The notes under the pieces are model-generated. The model was not told where the DNA came from. It worked only from the letters and a program-made list of their open reading frames with translations, and did no database searches. This document shows, piece by piece, positions 16,376 through 27,161 of a stretch of DNA of 54,376 nucleotides; the first letter of the stretch is position 1, and each line of letters opens with the position of its first letter. The position numbers and the translations under genes are program-made. The stretch is from the NCBI GenBank assembly GCA_016219595.1, contig JACRLY010000045.1, forward strand, positions 21,211 through 75,586. Direction: 5' to 3'. The DNA comes from Ignavibacteriota bacterium. GTDB taxonomy: Bacteria > Bacteroidota > Ignavibacteria > Kapaibacteriales > UBA2268.

Positions 16376-16509
16376 TGTACAAAATATTAAAATTACAATT
16401 ACTGTTTTGATTGAATAATATTAAAAGTTATTTAAATCAATCATAAAATATATTCCAGGTTTATTGACAGAGAATAATAATTTTATTACCAAATAAATAT
16501 GGGATAAAT

Positions 16510-18627
16510 ATGAAAACTAAAATCAGATTAATCGTTATTTATTTTATCGCACTGACAAATATAATATTTTCATTCTCACTTCTAAGTCAGGCACCACAAA
16601 AAATGAGCTACCAGGCTGTTATTCGTAATTCAAGTGACCAGTTGGTCAGAAACACACAGGTTGGAATGCGTATTAGCATTTTGAAAGGAACTGCCGGTGG
16701 AACAGTGGTCTTCACAGAAACACAGATGCCAACAACCAATGCGAACGGCTTGATTAGTATTGAAATTGGTGGAGGAGCCGGTTTTGCTTCAATTGACTGG
16801 TCATCTGATTTATATTTTATTAAAATCGAAACAGACCCTTCCGGAGGAAACGATTACACTATTTCCGGAACAAGTCAATTGCTCAGTGTACCTTATGCAT
16901 TCCATTCTAATACTGCAGAAAGATTAGCAGGAAGTTCAAATGAAATTGACCCAGTTTTCATGGCTTCACCAGCTAATGAAATTACTAATTCAAATATCAA
17001 TAACTGGAATTCTGCTTTTAACTGGGGTAACCATTCAACTGCCGGTTATTTGACAACTGAAGTTGACGGCTCAGTTAACAATGAAATAGAACTTCCGTCT
17101 CAATCAGGTAATTCAGGTAAATTCCTGACAACTGACGGCACAAACGCACTATGGACAACATCTTCAACAGATGAAACTGACCCTGTTTTTACAGCATCTC
17201 CTGCAAACAATATAACAAATGCAAATATTAACAACTGGAATTTAGCATTTGGCTGGGGTAACCATTCTACTGCAGGTTATCTAACATCAGAAATAGATGG
17301 TTCTGTTACAAACGAAATCGAATTGCCATCTCAGACAGGAAACACCGGTAAGTATTTAAAGACAGACGGAACAATAGCATCATGGTCTGATGTTAGTGCT
17401 CCCGGTTGGAGTTTAACAGGAAATAGCGGAACTAACCCAACTGCAAATTTTGTTGGGACGACAGATGCTCAGGCTTTTGTAATCAGAACAAACAATGTAA
17501 TTCGCACACGTATAACCACGAAGGGACAGATTGAAATTTTGAATACAGGCAATTCAGTTTTTATAGGTGATGGTGCCGGAAACAGCGATGACCTGTCAAA
17601 TAATGCAAATGTGTTCATTGGCTATCATGCAGGTTTAAATAATACTACAGGAAGCTCAAACATCGGTATTGGTAATAATGCATTGAGAGGGAACACAACA
17701 GGGAGCTCAAATGTTGCAGTAGGCAATGCCGCACTTTCAGATAATACTACAGGTTTAATGAATACTGCATTCGGAAATGGTGCATTGAATTTTAGTACAA
17801 CTTCCAGTTCAAATACGGCAGTCGGTTATCAGGCACTAAAACTAAATTCAACAGGTTCTTCAAACTCAGCTTTAGGATTATATTCGCTTTATAATAATGA
17901 TGATGGGATTTCCAATACCGCTTGTGGGACTTGGACATTGTATGAGAATACCTCAGGACAGTACAATTCTGCTTCCGGGGCTTCGGCATTAAGAAGCAAC
18001 ACTACAGGAAATTATAATACTTCTATGGGTTATTCCTCATTATACAACAATACTACAGGTTCTGAAAATACTGCTTTTGGGAAAGATGCTGCCCAAGGCG
18101 GCAATTATAATAATATTTCAGCTTTTGGCTATGATGCCGCTCCAACTGCAAGCAACCGTGTTCGTATAGGTAATTCGAGTGTAACACAAATTGGAGGTCA
18201 GGTCGGCTGGAGCACTCTTTCGGATGCGCGAATAAAAAATAATATTCGCGAAGATGTTAAAGGTCTCGATTTTATTATGAAATTACGTCCTGTTACTTAT
18301 ACTTTTAATAAAGACAATGCCGATGCACTGATAGGAGTAGTTGATGAAAGCATCTCCCCGGAAAAATATGATATTGAAAGAATAAGATTTAGCGGTTTCC
18401 TTGCACAGGAAGTGGAACAGGCGGCGATAATTTCAGGATATAATTTCAGCGGTGTAACAAAACCTGAGAACGAACGTGATTTGTACAGTCTTCGTTATGC
18501 AGAATTTGTTGTTCCATTGGTTAAAGGGATGCAGGAACAACAGTCTGTAATTGAACAACTCAATCAACGCATAGAAATGCTTGAAAGTCAAATAAATGAA
18601 ATGAAATTATTAATTGGGGAAAAATAA
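16510..18627 (+). CDS. Large secreted fibre with head repeats and S74 intramolecular chaperone
   Basis: 705 residues. Signal peptide 1-28; an N-terminal module (about 30-140, APQKMSYQAVIRNSSDQLV) equivalent to that of the fibres at 1-4557; two copies of a segment with DPVF.ASPAN..NWN.AF.WGNHSTAGYL; then about eight repeats of some 22 residues of the N.AVGN.AL..NTTGSS type, like trimeric adhesin heads; and a C-terminal peptidase S74 domain. Its Ser571 and Lys576 (SDARIK) are the self-cleavage dyad known from phage endosialidases. A coiled coil closes the protein. S74 domains trimerise fibres and then cut themselves off. There is no T9SS sorting domain; the small T9SS gene is 134 bp upstream. 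Confidence 0.88.
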   Translation: MKTKIRLIVIYFIALTNIIFSFSLLSQAPQKMSYQAVIRNSSDQLVRNTQVGMRISILKGTAGGTVVFTETQMPTTNANGLISIEIGGGAGFASIDWSSDLYFIKIETDPSGGNDYTISGTSQLLSVPYAFHSNTAERLAGSSNEIDPVFMASPANEITNSNINNWNSAFNWGNHSTAGYLTTEVDGSVNNEIELPSQSGNSGKFLTTDGTNALWTTSSTDETDPVFTASPANNITNANINNWNLAFGWGNHSTAGYLTSEIDGSVTNEIELPSQTGNTGKYLKTDGTIASWSDVSAPGWSLTGNSGTNPTANFVGTTDAQAFVIRTNNVIRTRITTKGQIEILNTGNSVFIGDGAGNSDDLSNNANVFIGYHAGLNNTTGSSNIGIGNNALRGNTTGSSNVAVGNAALSDNTTGLMNTAFGNGALNFSTTSSSNTAVGYQALKLNSTGSSNSALGLYSLYNNDDGISNTACGTWTLYENTSGQYNSASGASALRSNTTGNYNTSMGYSSLYNNTTGSENTAFGKDAAQGGNYNNISAFGYDAAPTASNRVRIGNSSVTQIGGQVGWSTLSDARIKNNIREDVKGLDFIMKLRPVTYTFNKDNADALIGVVDESISPEKYDIERIRFSGFLAQEVEQAAIISGYNFSGVTKPENERDLYSLRYAEFVVPLVKGMQEQQSVIEQLNQRIEMLESQINEMKLLIGEK

Positions 18628-18634
18628 TTAATTT

Positions 18635-19054
18635 TCAGAGTTCAGCCGCCAGCTCAAGCTCCTTTGCTAAATCACCTGCGAGCTTCTTGCGGTTAAATTG
18701 CTCAGTGTAATCTTCTTTTGGTTTAGGGAGATTGTTATTCTTCCAGAGATTGTAAAATGTTTCGATTGCCTGTCCGATTGCATACACATCATCGGGTGCA
18801 GTGGCTATTGCGGCTTTTGTGTCGAGTGCAAGCTTTCGCATTACTCCATCAGGAACGCTTGCTAAAATTGGCTTTGCAGCACCGAAATATTCATACAGTT
18901 TTCCGGGTGAACGTGCAAGGTCTTTGAGCATGAACCATAATACGTCCGATTCTAACAATTGTTTAATATTTTCATGATGTGATATATACCCCGTGCTGAC
19001 TGTGTTTTGAGTCAGACCGTACTTTTTAACCATTTTCTCATGACTTTTTCTCAT
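18635..19054 (-). pseudogene. Glycosyltransferase, C-terminal fragment
   Basis: 139 codons carrying the GT-B C-terminal domain: GYISHHENIKQLLESDVLWF, then SPGKLYEYFGAAKPILASVP with the nucleotide-sugar-binding pattern of GT4-type enzymes. It begins as TAATG on the stop of the N-terminal fragment. The first half of the C-domain that should link the two parts is missing, roughly 100 residues by comparison with the usual 400-430 residue length, so the gene is an internal-deletion derivative and unlikely to be active. Confidence 0.75.
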
Positions 19055-19578
19055 TATGCCGACAAACCTGGCTTCAAGAGATTTGGATTGTCAACCCATG
19101 GGTCACGGTAATCAATAATATAAGGTATATTGAATTTTTTTGATAATTCCCTTGCAACAAGAAAATCCGTGTAAGGAGGAGCAGTTGCCATTATTACATC
19201 GATTTTGTGTTTCTTGAGGATATTTGTACCGAGTGCTACAGCCCTTTTCAACCATTTAGCCTTACTGTCAGGCTGATATATTGTCTGTAAAAATTTCCTT
19301 CCGAGAGTCTGTACAGTGTATGATGGAAACCTGACTGTTTTAGCTTTGTCGGAACTCCCTTTTTTTGGTGGAGTTCTGAAAATTGAAATTTCAGGATTTT
19401 CCAAATCCTTCATCAATGTTTCATCGAATGCATAAAATGAAGTCGGCGATTCTGTCAATATGATTGGTTTCCATCCATATTCCGGCAGGTACTTGATGAA
19501 TTTAACAATTCTCTGAACACCGCTAAGCCCCATCGGGGGGAAATAATAAGCAATAATAAGGACAGTCCTATTAGTCAA
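19054..19578 (-). pseudogene. Glycosyltransferase, N-terminal fragment
   Basis: 174 codons with the N-terminal GT-B domain typical of Bacteroidetes glycosyltransferases: LIIAYYFPPMGLSGVQRIVK, then WKPIILTESP and YIIDYRDPWVDNP, after which the frame stops at GLSA. The only usable start is TTG at 19578. A 12-bp inverted repeat (AATAAGGACAGT at 19555-19566 and its complement at 19583-19594) places this start in a hairpin loop. Together with the fragment at 18635 this was one enzyme acting on envelope polysaccharide, now broken. Confidence 0.75.
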
Positions 19579-19703
19579 AGCAACTGTCCTTATTCTCTAT
19601 AACAATTTTCATTTTATAATTTTTTTCATTTAATCCTGTAAATAATCCAAGATTTAATTCTGGGATTATTAAAACTAAATTTTAAATTTCAAATTCCTTT
19701 TAA

Positions 19704-20837
19704 TCAACCGACAACCGGAAGCTCTCCGGGTGCAGTTGTTATTGGTTTTCCGCCGTTTCTTGTTACTAATGCCAGGTCTTCGACTCTCATTCCGAATTTA
19801 TCCGGTAAATATATTCCTGGTTCAATCGCGATAACTGCACCTTCTGGCACAATCTGGTCATCTAATCTGAATGTAATTGTAGGCATTTCGTGAGGAACCA
19901 ATCCGATTCCATGTCCGAGCGAATGCTGGAAGTATTGACCATATCCTTCCTTTCGGATAATACCTCTTGCAAATTCATCAAGGGTTTTTCCGTTCATACC
20001 AGGTCTAACGTTAGCTATTGCATGGTCTTTGGCTTTTACAAGCATCTTATATAAAGTTTTTTGCTCTTTGCTGGCTTTCTGGAAAGCAACAGTTCTTGTT
20101 AAATCTGAACAAAAACCATTCACCCTGCACCCGAAATCGAAAATAACAAGGTCTCCGGGTTTGATTTTCCTGTCGCTTGGCTGCCCATGAACCAAAGCAC
20201 CGCGTGGACCGCTTGTAACTATTATATCAAACGGGTCGCCTTCAGAGCCGAGAAGTCTCGATTGATAAGCAATTTCGATTGCAAGGTCTCTTTCTGAGAC
20301 GCCGTTCTTCATTTTCTTGGTTACTTTATCAAACGTTTTAAGTGTGATTTCACAGGCTTTTGCCATGTAATCCAATTCTTCGGGTGATTTAGGAATCGTA
20401 AATCTTTCAACTACGTTTACACCCGGTTTGAATTTGAGTGGTCTTAGCTGATTCCTGATGGCAACTGCATCGGAATAAGTTACCCTGTCTGATTCGAACA
20501 CTATGTTCACGACTTTCTTCAAAACTTTTTTCTGTTTAACGTATTTCCAGACATCCCTGGCTATATATGTTTGTAGATTTGGCAAAGGAAATAATTCAGT
20601 TTTTATTTGTTCTTCGTACCTGTCATCGGTAAAGAAATGCAATTCATCTTCTGTAATGAAAAGAACGGCACTCGAACCTGAGAAATTTGTAAGGTATCGA
20701 ATGTTCGGCAGGTAAGTTACCACGACTGCATCAACCTTGAGGTCGGTCATCGTGAATCTGATCTGCTCAAGCCTTTTATCGCATGCTTTAGGATAGCCTG
20801 CTTTTTGCTCGGTTACTTTTGTTATAGCTTTAGACAT
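19704..20837 (-). CDS. Xaa-Pro aminopeptidase/dipeptidase, M24B family
   Basis: 377 residues. The N-terminal creatinase-like domain (about 20-150, VDAVVVTYLPNIRYLTNFSG) precedes the pita-bread catalytic domain. All five metal ligands are seen: Asp in VIFDFGC, Asp in CSDLTRT, His in HSLGHGIGL, Glu in IEPGIYLPD and Glu in RVEDLAL. The enzyme removes N-terminal residues ahead of proline or splits Xaa-Pro dipeptides in the cytoplasm. Length is slightly above the usual 350-365 because of a charged N-terminal extension. It lies 17 bp downstream of guaB on the same strand, so the two may share a transcript. Confidence 0.92.
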   Translation of the reverse strand: MSKAITKVTEQKAGYPKACDKRLEQIRFTMTDLKVDAVVVTYLPNIRYLTNFSGSSAVLFITEDELHFFTDDRYEEQIKTELFPLPNLQTYIARDVWKYVKQKKVLKKVVNIVFESDRVTYSDAVAIRNQLRPLKFKPGVNVVERFTIPKSPEELDYMAKACEITLKTFDKVTKKMKNGVSERDLAIEIAYQSRLLGSEGDPFDIIVTSGPRGALVHGQPSDRKIKPGDLVIFDFGCRVNGFCSDLTRTVAFQKASKEQKTLYKMLVKAKDHAIANVRPGMNGKTLDEFARGIIRKEGYGQYFQHSLGHGIGLVPHEMPTITFRLDDQIVPEGAVIAIEPGIYLPDKFGMRVEDLALVTRNGGKPITTAPGELPVVG

Positions 20838-20853
20838 AGAGTTATTAATTTAA

Positions 20854-22329
20854 TTATTGAACAAAGTAATTTGGTGATTCTTTAGTTATTCTTACATCGT
20901 GAGGATGAGATTCTCTCAATCCTGCGGCAGTAATTCTCAAAAATCCTGCTTTTTGTTTCATATCCGTTATAGTTCTGCTTCCTGTGTAACCCATAGCTGC
21001 CTTCAATCCACCAATTAACTGGTAAATAGTATCGGCGACTACTCCTTTGTATGGCACCCTTCCTTCGATACCTTCAGGCACCAGCTTGGAAATCTCTTCC
21101 TCGACATCCTGGAAGTACCTGTCTGCAGAACCCTCGTGCATGGCACCCTGTGAGCCCATTCCCCTGTATATTTTATAAACCCTGCCCTCGTAAAAGATTT
21201 TTTCGCCGGGACTTTCTTCATGCCCTGCAAACATGCCGCCAATCATCACGGAGTCAGCACAGGCTACTATTGCTTTTGCCAGGTCTCCTGTCTGTTTGAT
21301 TCCCCCGTCTGCTATTATTGGCACATCTGATTTCATTGCGATTTCCGCAACATTCATTATTGCACTGAGTTGAGGCACACCGACACCGGCAACAATCCTG
21401 GTTGTGCAAATCGAACCGGGTCCGATTCCTACTTTCAATCCGTCAACTCCAGCGTCAATCAGAGATTTTGCGGCTTCTGCAGTAGCTATATTGCCTGCAA
21501 CAACCTGTAGTTTGGTATATTTAGATTTAATTTGCTTTACAGTATCAATAACACCTTTTGAATGTCCGTGTGCAGTGTCGACAAATACGGCATCTACACC
21601 TGCTTCGAGCAATGCCGATACCCTTTCCATCGTATTGCCGGCTACCCCGACAGCCGCTCCCACTCTCAATCTACCATGGTCATCCTTGGTCGCATTCGGA
21701 TGCTTCTTCTTCTTCTGTACGTCTTTGAATGTAATCAAACCCTGCAATATATAATGCTCATCTACTACAGGCAGCTTCTCTATCCTGTGCTTCTGCAGAA
21801 GTGTTTCAGCATCTTCAAGAGTGGTTCCCACAGGCACAGTTACAAGCTTATCCTTTGTCATATATTTTGCTATGCCCTCATCTTTAGCAGGATTGAATCT
21901 CAGGTCCCGGTTCGTTACTATTCCAATCAACTTCATGCTGTCATCGACAACAGGAATACCCGATATATGGAACTTTGCCATCAATTCGTGGGCGTCCTGC
22001 ACGGTACTGTTAATTGTAAGAGTAATAGGTTTTATAATCATACCGCTTTCGCTGCGTTTTACCCGGTCAACGTTGTCTGCCTGCCTCTCGATTGACATAT
22101 TCTTATGAATGACTCCCATACCCCCTTCGCGTGCAAGAGCCACAGCCATTTCTGCTTCGGTAACCGTGTCCATTGCTGCACTCAGGATTGGAATGTTCAG
22201 TTTAATCTTTTTTGTCAGCCGTGTTTCGAGGTTTGTGTCTTTTGGGAGAATCTCGGAATAGGAAGGGACGATAAGAACATCGTCATAAGTAATTCCTTCG
22301 GTTCTGATTTTCTCTTGCTCTAATTTCAT
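20854..22329 (-). CDS. guaB: IMP dehydrogenase
   Basis: 491 residues from the ATG at 22329; an upstream GTG at 22374 in the same frame would add a hydrophobic tail foreign to the family. The TIM barrel opens with [19 protein letters not shown] and is interrupted by two CBS domains (about 95-205). The active-site loop carries [15 protein letters not shown] with the catalytic Cys, and the flap contains the Arg-Tyr region after [10 protein letters not shown]. The enzyme oxidises IMP to XMP, the committed step of GMP synthesis. It precedes the M24 peptidase gene. Confidence 0.95.
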   Translation of the reverse strand: MKLEQEKIRTEGITYDDVLIVPSYSEILPKDTNLETRLTKKIKLNIPILSAAMDTVTEAEMAVALAREGGMGVIHKNMSIERQADNVDRVKRSESGMIIKPITLTINSTVQDAHELMAKFHISGIPVVDDSMKLIGIVTNRDLRFNPAKDEGIAKYMTKDKLVTVPVGTTLEDAETLLQKHRIEKLPVVDEHYILQGLITFKDVQKKKKHPNATKDDHGRLRVGAAVGVAGNTMERVSALLEAGVDAVFVDTAHGHSKGVIDTVKQIKSKYTKLQVVAGNIATAEAAKSLIDAGVDGLKVGIGPGSICTTRIVAGVGVPQLSAIMNVAEIAMKSDVPIIADGGIKQTGDLAKAIVACADSVMIGGMFAGHEESPGEKIFYEGRVYKIYRGMGSQGAMHEGSADRYFQDVEEEISKLVPEGIEGRVPYKGVVADTIYQLIGGLKAAMGYTGSRTITDMKQKAGFLRITAAGLRESHPHDVRITKESPNYFVQ

Positions 22330-22676
22330 AATAATTTCCAACACTTTTCGGAAAATTGCGAAAAAAATAAACACAAAATTCGCAAAAAAAAAGGACTTAT
22401 TAGTAGTTTTTTTTGATTTCGGTATAATTTTTTCTAAGGATTAATTAATTCTTTAAGTAAATATATGGATATAAACGGGTTAGTGGTTGTAAGCTGAATT
22501 TGATGAAAAGAAGAAATGGACTTTAAGAATAAAAAAATTAAAAAGTGGATTTTTTATCTTTGTCATTAATGTATTTTTTTATTTATTGAAAACAAAAGAA
22601 TAAAAGTTTTTTTTCCGGCTATAGATCCTGAGCCAAGTTCAGAATGACATTCACTCAACACTTAAAAATTAAAACT
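22330..22676. other. Non-coding spacer upstream of guaB
   Basis: This stretch of about 350 bp has no gene. It is poly-A/T rich and contains one small dispersed repeat at 22624-22649. The guaB promoter should lie in its first part, but I cannot place it with confidence. Confidence 0.4.
22624..22649. repeat. Small dispersed palindromic repeat, GATCCTGA type
   Basis: GATCCTGAGCCAAGTTCAGA then ATGACA forms an imperfect palindrome and aligns at 19 of 26 positions with the element at 35401-35426. Phrases of this type are scattered between genes in many bacteria. Confidence 0.5.
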
Positions 22677-23102
22677 TTAATTCGCCTCTTTCATCTTCTC
22701 CACGGCTTTGAGCTTGATTTCTGAGAGAAGTAATTGCTTTTTGAGTCCTGCTTTTTCTTCTGCTGTTTGTGCTGAGTTGAGTGCCTCGAGTGTGTTTTTC
22801 ATTTCTTGTTTGATTGAATCTATATCGAGTGCTCCGGCTTCATCTGCATTTTCTACGAGAACTGAGATTTGATTTTTTCTTACTTCAGTGAATCCAGAAT
22901 TTGTGGCAAAAAATAATGTTTTGTCCGTTTCATCAACTACTTTCACTATGCCAGGGTCGAGATTTGATACAATCGGTGCGTGGTTGTTCAGCACCTGGAA
23001 AGGGCTGACTGAACCCGGAACTGAGCATGATTGTACCTTCCCTGAAAATACAACTTTTTGCGGCGTAACTATTTCGAGCATCATTAATTTATCTTCTGCC
23101 AT
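22677..23102 (-). CDS. atpC: F1 ATP synthase epsilon subunit
   Basis: 141 residues. The N-terminal beta sandwich reads MMLEIVTPQKVVFSGKVQSC and SPFQVLNNHAPIVSNLDPGI, which is diagnostic, and the C-terminal helical hairpin (about 90-141) is present. The subunit is part of the rotor stalk and inhibits ATP hydrolysis. It follows atpD by 70 bp on the same strand; a small hairpin repeat lies between. The atpD-atpC pair is separate from other ATP synthase genes, as in Chlorobi and Bacteroidetes. Confidence 0.93.
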   Translation of the reverse strand: MAEDKLMMLEIVTPQKVVFSGKVQSCSVPGSVSPFQVLNNHAPIVSNLDPGIVKVVDETDKTLFFATNSGFTEVRKNQISVLVENADEAGALDIDSIKQEMKNTLEALNSAQTAEEKAGLKKQLLLSEIKLKAVEKMKEAN

Positions 23103-23145
23103 AAATTACCTGTTTCTTTTTTATTCAATTTTTTGAGTATGAGAC

Positions 23146-23163
23146 CCCACACTAAAGTGTGGG
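23146..23163. repeat. Hairpin repeat between atpD and atpC
   Basis: CCCACACTAAAGTGTGGG: 8-bp perfect arms around AA, with the apex CTAAAG shared by hairpins at 34544, 34577 and (as TTAAAG) 49923. No T-run follows on the transcribed strand, so a terminator is unlikely. Confidence 0.65.
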
Positions 23164-23172
23164 ATTAATGTT

Positions 23173-24594
<1,422 letters not shown>

Positions 24595-24837
24595 TTATTT
24601 TTTAATAATTTATATTTATTCGTTATTGACAAAAATGGCTGAAAATCCATTAAAATGTGAATGGCAAAAATAATGAATTATTTGAACATTGGCAAAGATG
24701 AGCCGATTTTCATCGAGTTATATTAATTGAAATTGAGATTTGTAATCACTGAGTTTTTATTTAAATTATTTATTTAGAATTACGGTAAATAATATATATT
24801 GCAATTCAATAAGTTTATAATAGTTAAAGAGTGCAAA

Positions 24838-25014
24838 ATGGAAGATGAAAGCGAATTCAAAATTGACCCCACAGGCTATGACGAAATGATTCGACAGGCA
24901 ATAGCCGAAGTTATTGCAGAAAAATTCATGAACGGCGAGATGTATCTCAAAGTCGTCGATGATTACAAGAAAAATGGAGATGATGTCTCTTCAGTTAATG
25001 ATATGGAGAAATAA
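24838..25014 (+). CDS. Small acidic hypothetical protein
   Basis: 58 residues from the ATG at 24838; an upstream in-frame start at 24799 is less likely because the added segment is atypical. The protein is soluble, acidic and probably helical, with FKIDPTGYDEMIRQAIAEVI. No family is recognised. It lies alone between the divergent atpD and purE genes. Codon use is normal, which supports a real gene, but evidence is thin. Confidence 0.45.
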   Translation: MEDESEFKIDPTGYDEMIRQAIAEVIAEKFMNGEMYLKVVDDYKKNGDDVSSVNDMEK

Positions 25015-25200
25015 ATAATGAACTTATTATCCTTTTTACTCCTTAATGACAAAAATAGAACCCTTTAATCCAACCTTATTAGCTTATTTTTATTTTTAAT
25101 ACGGAAATAAGGAAATAAGGTTTTATCTCATTCTGCATTGATTTTCTATTAAGGATTTAAAGGATTATATAAAGTTTTTTTAAAAATTATGACATTTTAA

Positions 25201-25245
25201 ATTAAAAATTCATTTTAAATTTCAAATTTCAAATTTTAAATTATT
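25201..25245. repeat. AT-rich dispersed repeat, copy 2
   Basis: ATTAAAAATTCATTTTAAAT followed by TTCAAATTTCAAATTTTAAA-type runs, a close copy of 9191-9227. The surrounding spacer 25015-25304 holds nothing else recognisable. Confidence 0.5.
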
Positions 25246-25304
25246 ATAAAGTTCAATGACAAAATCTATGTAATATCTGTTATTAAACAAAGATTGAGGA
25301 TTAA

Positions 25305-25808
25305 ATGGCAAATCAAAATACTTTAGTTGGAATAATAATGGGAAGCGATTCAGACCTTCCCACAATGAAGCAGGCTGCGGATGTCTGCAAAGAGTTCGAA
25401 ATCGGCTACGAAGTCAAGGTAATATCTGCACACCGCAATCCATTGGATGCAATTGAATACGGAGCAAATGCACACAAAAAAGGGATGAAAGTGATTATCG
25501 CAGGTGCAGGCGGTGCGGCACATTTGCCGGGTGTTCTTGCAGGAAACACACCACTACCGGTTATTGGTATACCTATTGAATCTAAATCCCTGAAAGGATT
25601 GGATTCACTGCTGTCAATCATACAAATGCCTCCCGGTGTACCTGTTGCAACAGTTGGAATAGGTGCAGGAAAAAATGCAGGATTGCTTGCAGTGCAAATA
25701 ATCGGAGCTTCTGATGATTCAATTCAAAAGAAATATCTCAAATACAAGGAAAAGCTCGCCGATGAATCGAGAGCAAAGAACGAGAATCCCGATGTGAAAA
25801 ACGCCTGA
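25305..25808 (+). CDS. purE: N5-carboxyaminoimidazole ribonucleotide mutase
   Basis: 167 residues. The class I PurE signature is complete: GIIMGSDSDLPTMKQA, the active-site SAHRNP, GAGGAAHLPGVLAG, and IQMPPGVPVATVGIGAGKNA. The enzyme moves the carboxyl group of N5-CAIR to make CAIR in purine synthesis. No purK is adjacent. A terminator-like hairpin follows. Confidence 0.95.
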   Translation: MANQNTLVGIIMGSDSDLPTMKQAADVCKEFEIGYEVKVISAHRNPLDAIEYGANAHKKGMKVIIAGAGGAAHLPGVLAGNTPLPVIGIPIESKSLKGLDSLLSIIQMPPGVPVATVGIGAGKNAGLLAVQIIGASDDSIQKKYLKYKEKLADESRAKNENPDVKNA

Positions 25809-25864
25809 TATAAGATTAGTATTCTGGAAATTTGTATTAAAAAGAAAGAATGAAATTTAAAAAA

Positions 25865-25896
25865 ATTATTCAGAATTTTAATAAATCCTGAATAAT
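25865..25896 (+). terminator. Possible intrinsic terminator after purE
   Basis: Arms ATTATTCAG (25865-25873) and CTGAATAAT (25888-25896) pair perfectly and are followed by a T-rich tail up to 25911. The stem is AT-rich and the loop is 14 nt, so strength is uncertain. It also separates purE from the convergent tRNA gene. Confidence 0.5.
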
Positions 25897-25912
25897 TTTA
25901 ATATATTTTTTG

Positions 25913-25986
25913 TGGGCCCTGAGGGACTTGAACCCCCAGCCTACGGATTATGAGTCCGGCGCTCTAACCAATTGAGCTAAGGGCCC
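25913..25986 (-). tRNA. tRNA with CAU anticodon, probably tRNA-Ile2
   Basis: 74 nt on the minus strand. Acceptor arms GGGCCCT and AGGGCCC pair perfectly, the D-arm is GCTC/GAGC, the anticodon loop is CTCATAA, the variable loop has five bases and the T-arm loop is TTCAAGT. CCA is not encoded. The anticodon CAU fits elongator Met or the lysidine-modified Ile tRNA; the body resembles bacterial tRNA-Ile2 more closely. There is one mismatch at the base of the anticodon stem. Confidence 0.93.
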
Positions 25987-26161
25987 CCTTGATGTATTCA
26001 ATTCAAAACTTTTTCCAAAAAAGGATTGCAAATTTACGAAAACTTTTTATTCATATCAACTGTGATGAGCAGATAATTCTATAAAGTCAATGGTATCTCC
26101 AGACTTGTCCTTATTCTAATAAAAAAAGAAAATTAATTCTTAATTATTCTCTATTCACTAA

Positions 26162-26947
26162 TTAATAATTGAATAGTCCGATAAACAGTCCGAATTGTGC
26201 ATATAAACCGCTTGCATTAAGTTTATCAGGAGGCTTGTTTTCATTAGGAAAAGTAGAATTTTTATTGAATTTCCATTCATTCATTAATGAAACAGAATAT
26301 CCGGCGCTTCCCCTCAATGCTATGAATGGCGTTACTGCAAATTCTATATTCAGGTGTGGTTGAACAAGCCAAAAACCTGCTTCAATTCTATTCATAAAGT
26401 TATTGGGATTGACATCTTCTCCAATTTGATTCCATGAATAATTGCCTGTAGTTCTGTAATATTCTACAGCCATTGTACCCCAGCCGAGATTTACACCGGC
26501 TAAAATTGCAAGGCGGCGTGTCGGTACAAAAGCATAATCAAAAGAAAGTCCGTTGAAACTAATAGAATAGTCAATACTTCTTGTTGTATCAGCAATTACT
26601 GATTTAATTGTCTTGGAACCACCCGCACCAAAAAAGCTAAGTCTCATATTCGGTATAATACCTATAGCTGTGAAGCCTTCGGCTCCGGGCATAAATATAT
26701 TAGAACCTTTAAATCTCTCTTTTCCCATTGACGGAAAATTTGAATCTATAAGTTTGTCTATTTCATCGAAATTGGCAAAGAAAAATGTTCCGGTAAATCC
26801 ACCTGCAATTGCAAAGTAAGGAACTTTATCCTCTTTGATGGGAGTGCTTTCGAATGACAGGTCGAGACTGTCGAGCATATCATCCTGTGACCACAGAAAA
26901 TTTGTTCCAAGTAATAATATTGCTATAACAATAATTTTGATTTTCAT
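26162..26947 (-). CDS. Secreted, probably outer-membrane beta-barrel protein
   Basis: 261 residues. Signal peptide 1-20 (cleavage near LWSQ), then alternating amphipathic strands rich in Gly and aromatics (for example FAIAGGFTGTFFFANF and LFIGLFNY at the C-terminus, with a terminal aromatic residue). This is the pattern of small outer-membrane barrels in FCB bacteria. No specific family is recognised. It stands alone on the minus strand, divergent from thrS. Function unknown. Confidence 0.7.
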   Translation of the reverse strand: MKIKIIVIAILLLGTNFLWSQDDMLDSLDLSFESTPIKEDKVPYFAIAGGFTGTFFFANFDEIDKLIDSNFPSMGKERFKGSNIFMPGAEGFTAIGIIPNMRLSFFGAGGSKTIKSVIADTTRSIDYSISFNGLSFDYAFVPTRRLAILAGVNLGWGTMAVEYYRTTGNYSWNQIGEDVNPNNFMNRIEAGFWLVQPHLNIEFAVTPFIALRGSAGYSVSLMNEWKFNKNSTFPNENKPPDKLNASGLYAQFGLFIGLFNY

Positions 26948-27161
26948 AGTTTTCCCCGTAATTATTTATTTGTTTTTTTCAAAAATAATCAATCTTTGTA
27001 ACAAGAACACATTTTTATAGGATGTGCAATTCATTGAAGAAACGAAACGATTATGAGATGGAAATATTCTTTTCTTTCAGAATTTTAAGTAATAATCTTT
27101 TATTAATTACGTTATCTAATTTTCTAATTAATTTTGAATTTTAAATAAACTAAGTATCACA

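Noticed and set aside
22330..22374. Extended GTG start of guaB
   Set aside because: It would add 15 hydrophobic residues not found in IMP dehydrogenases; the ATG at 22329 gives the usual N-terminus.
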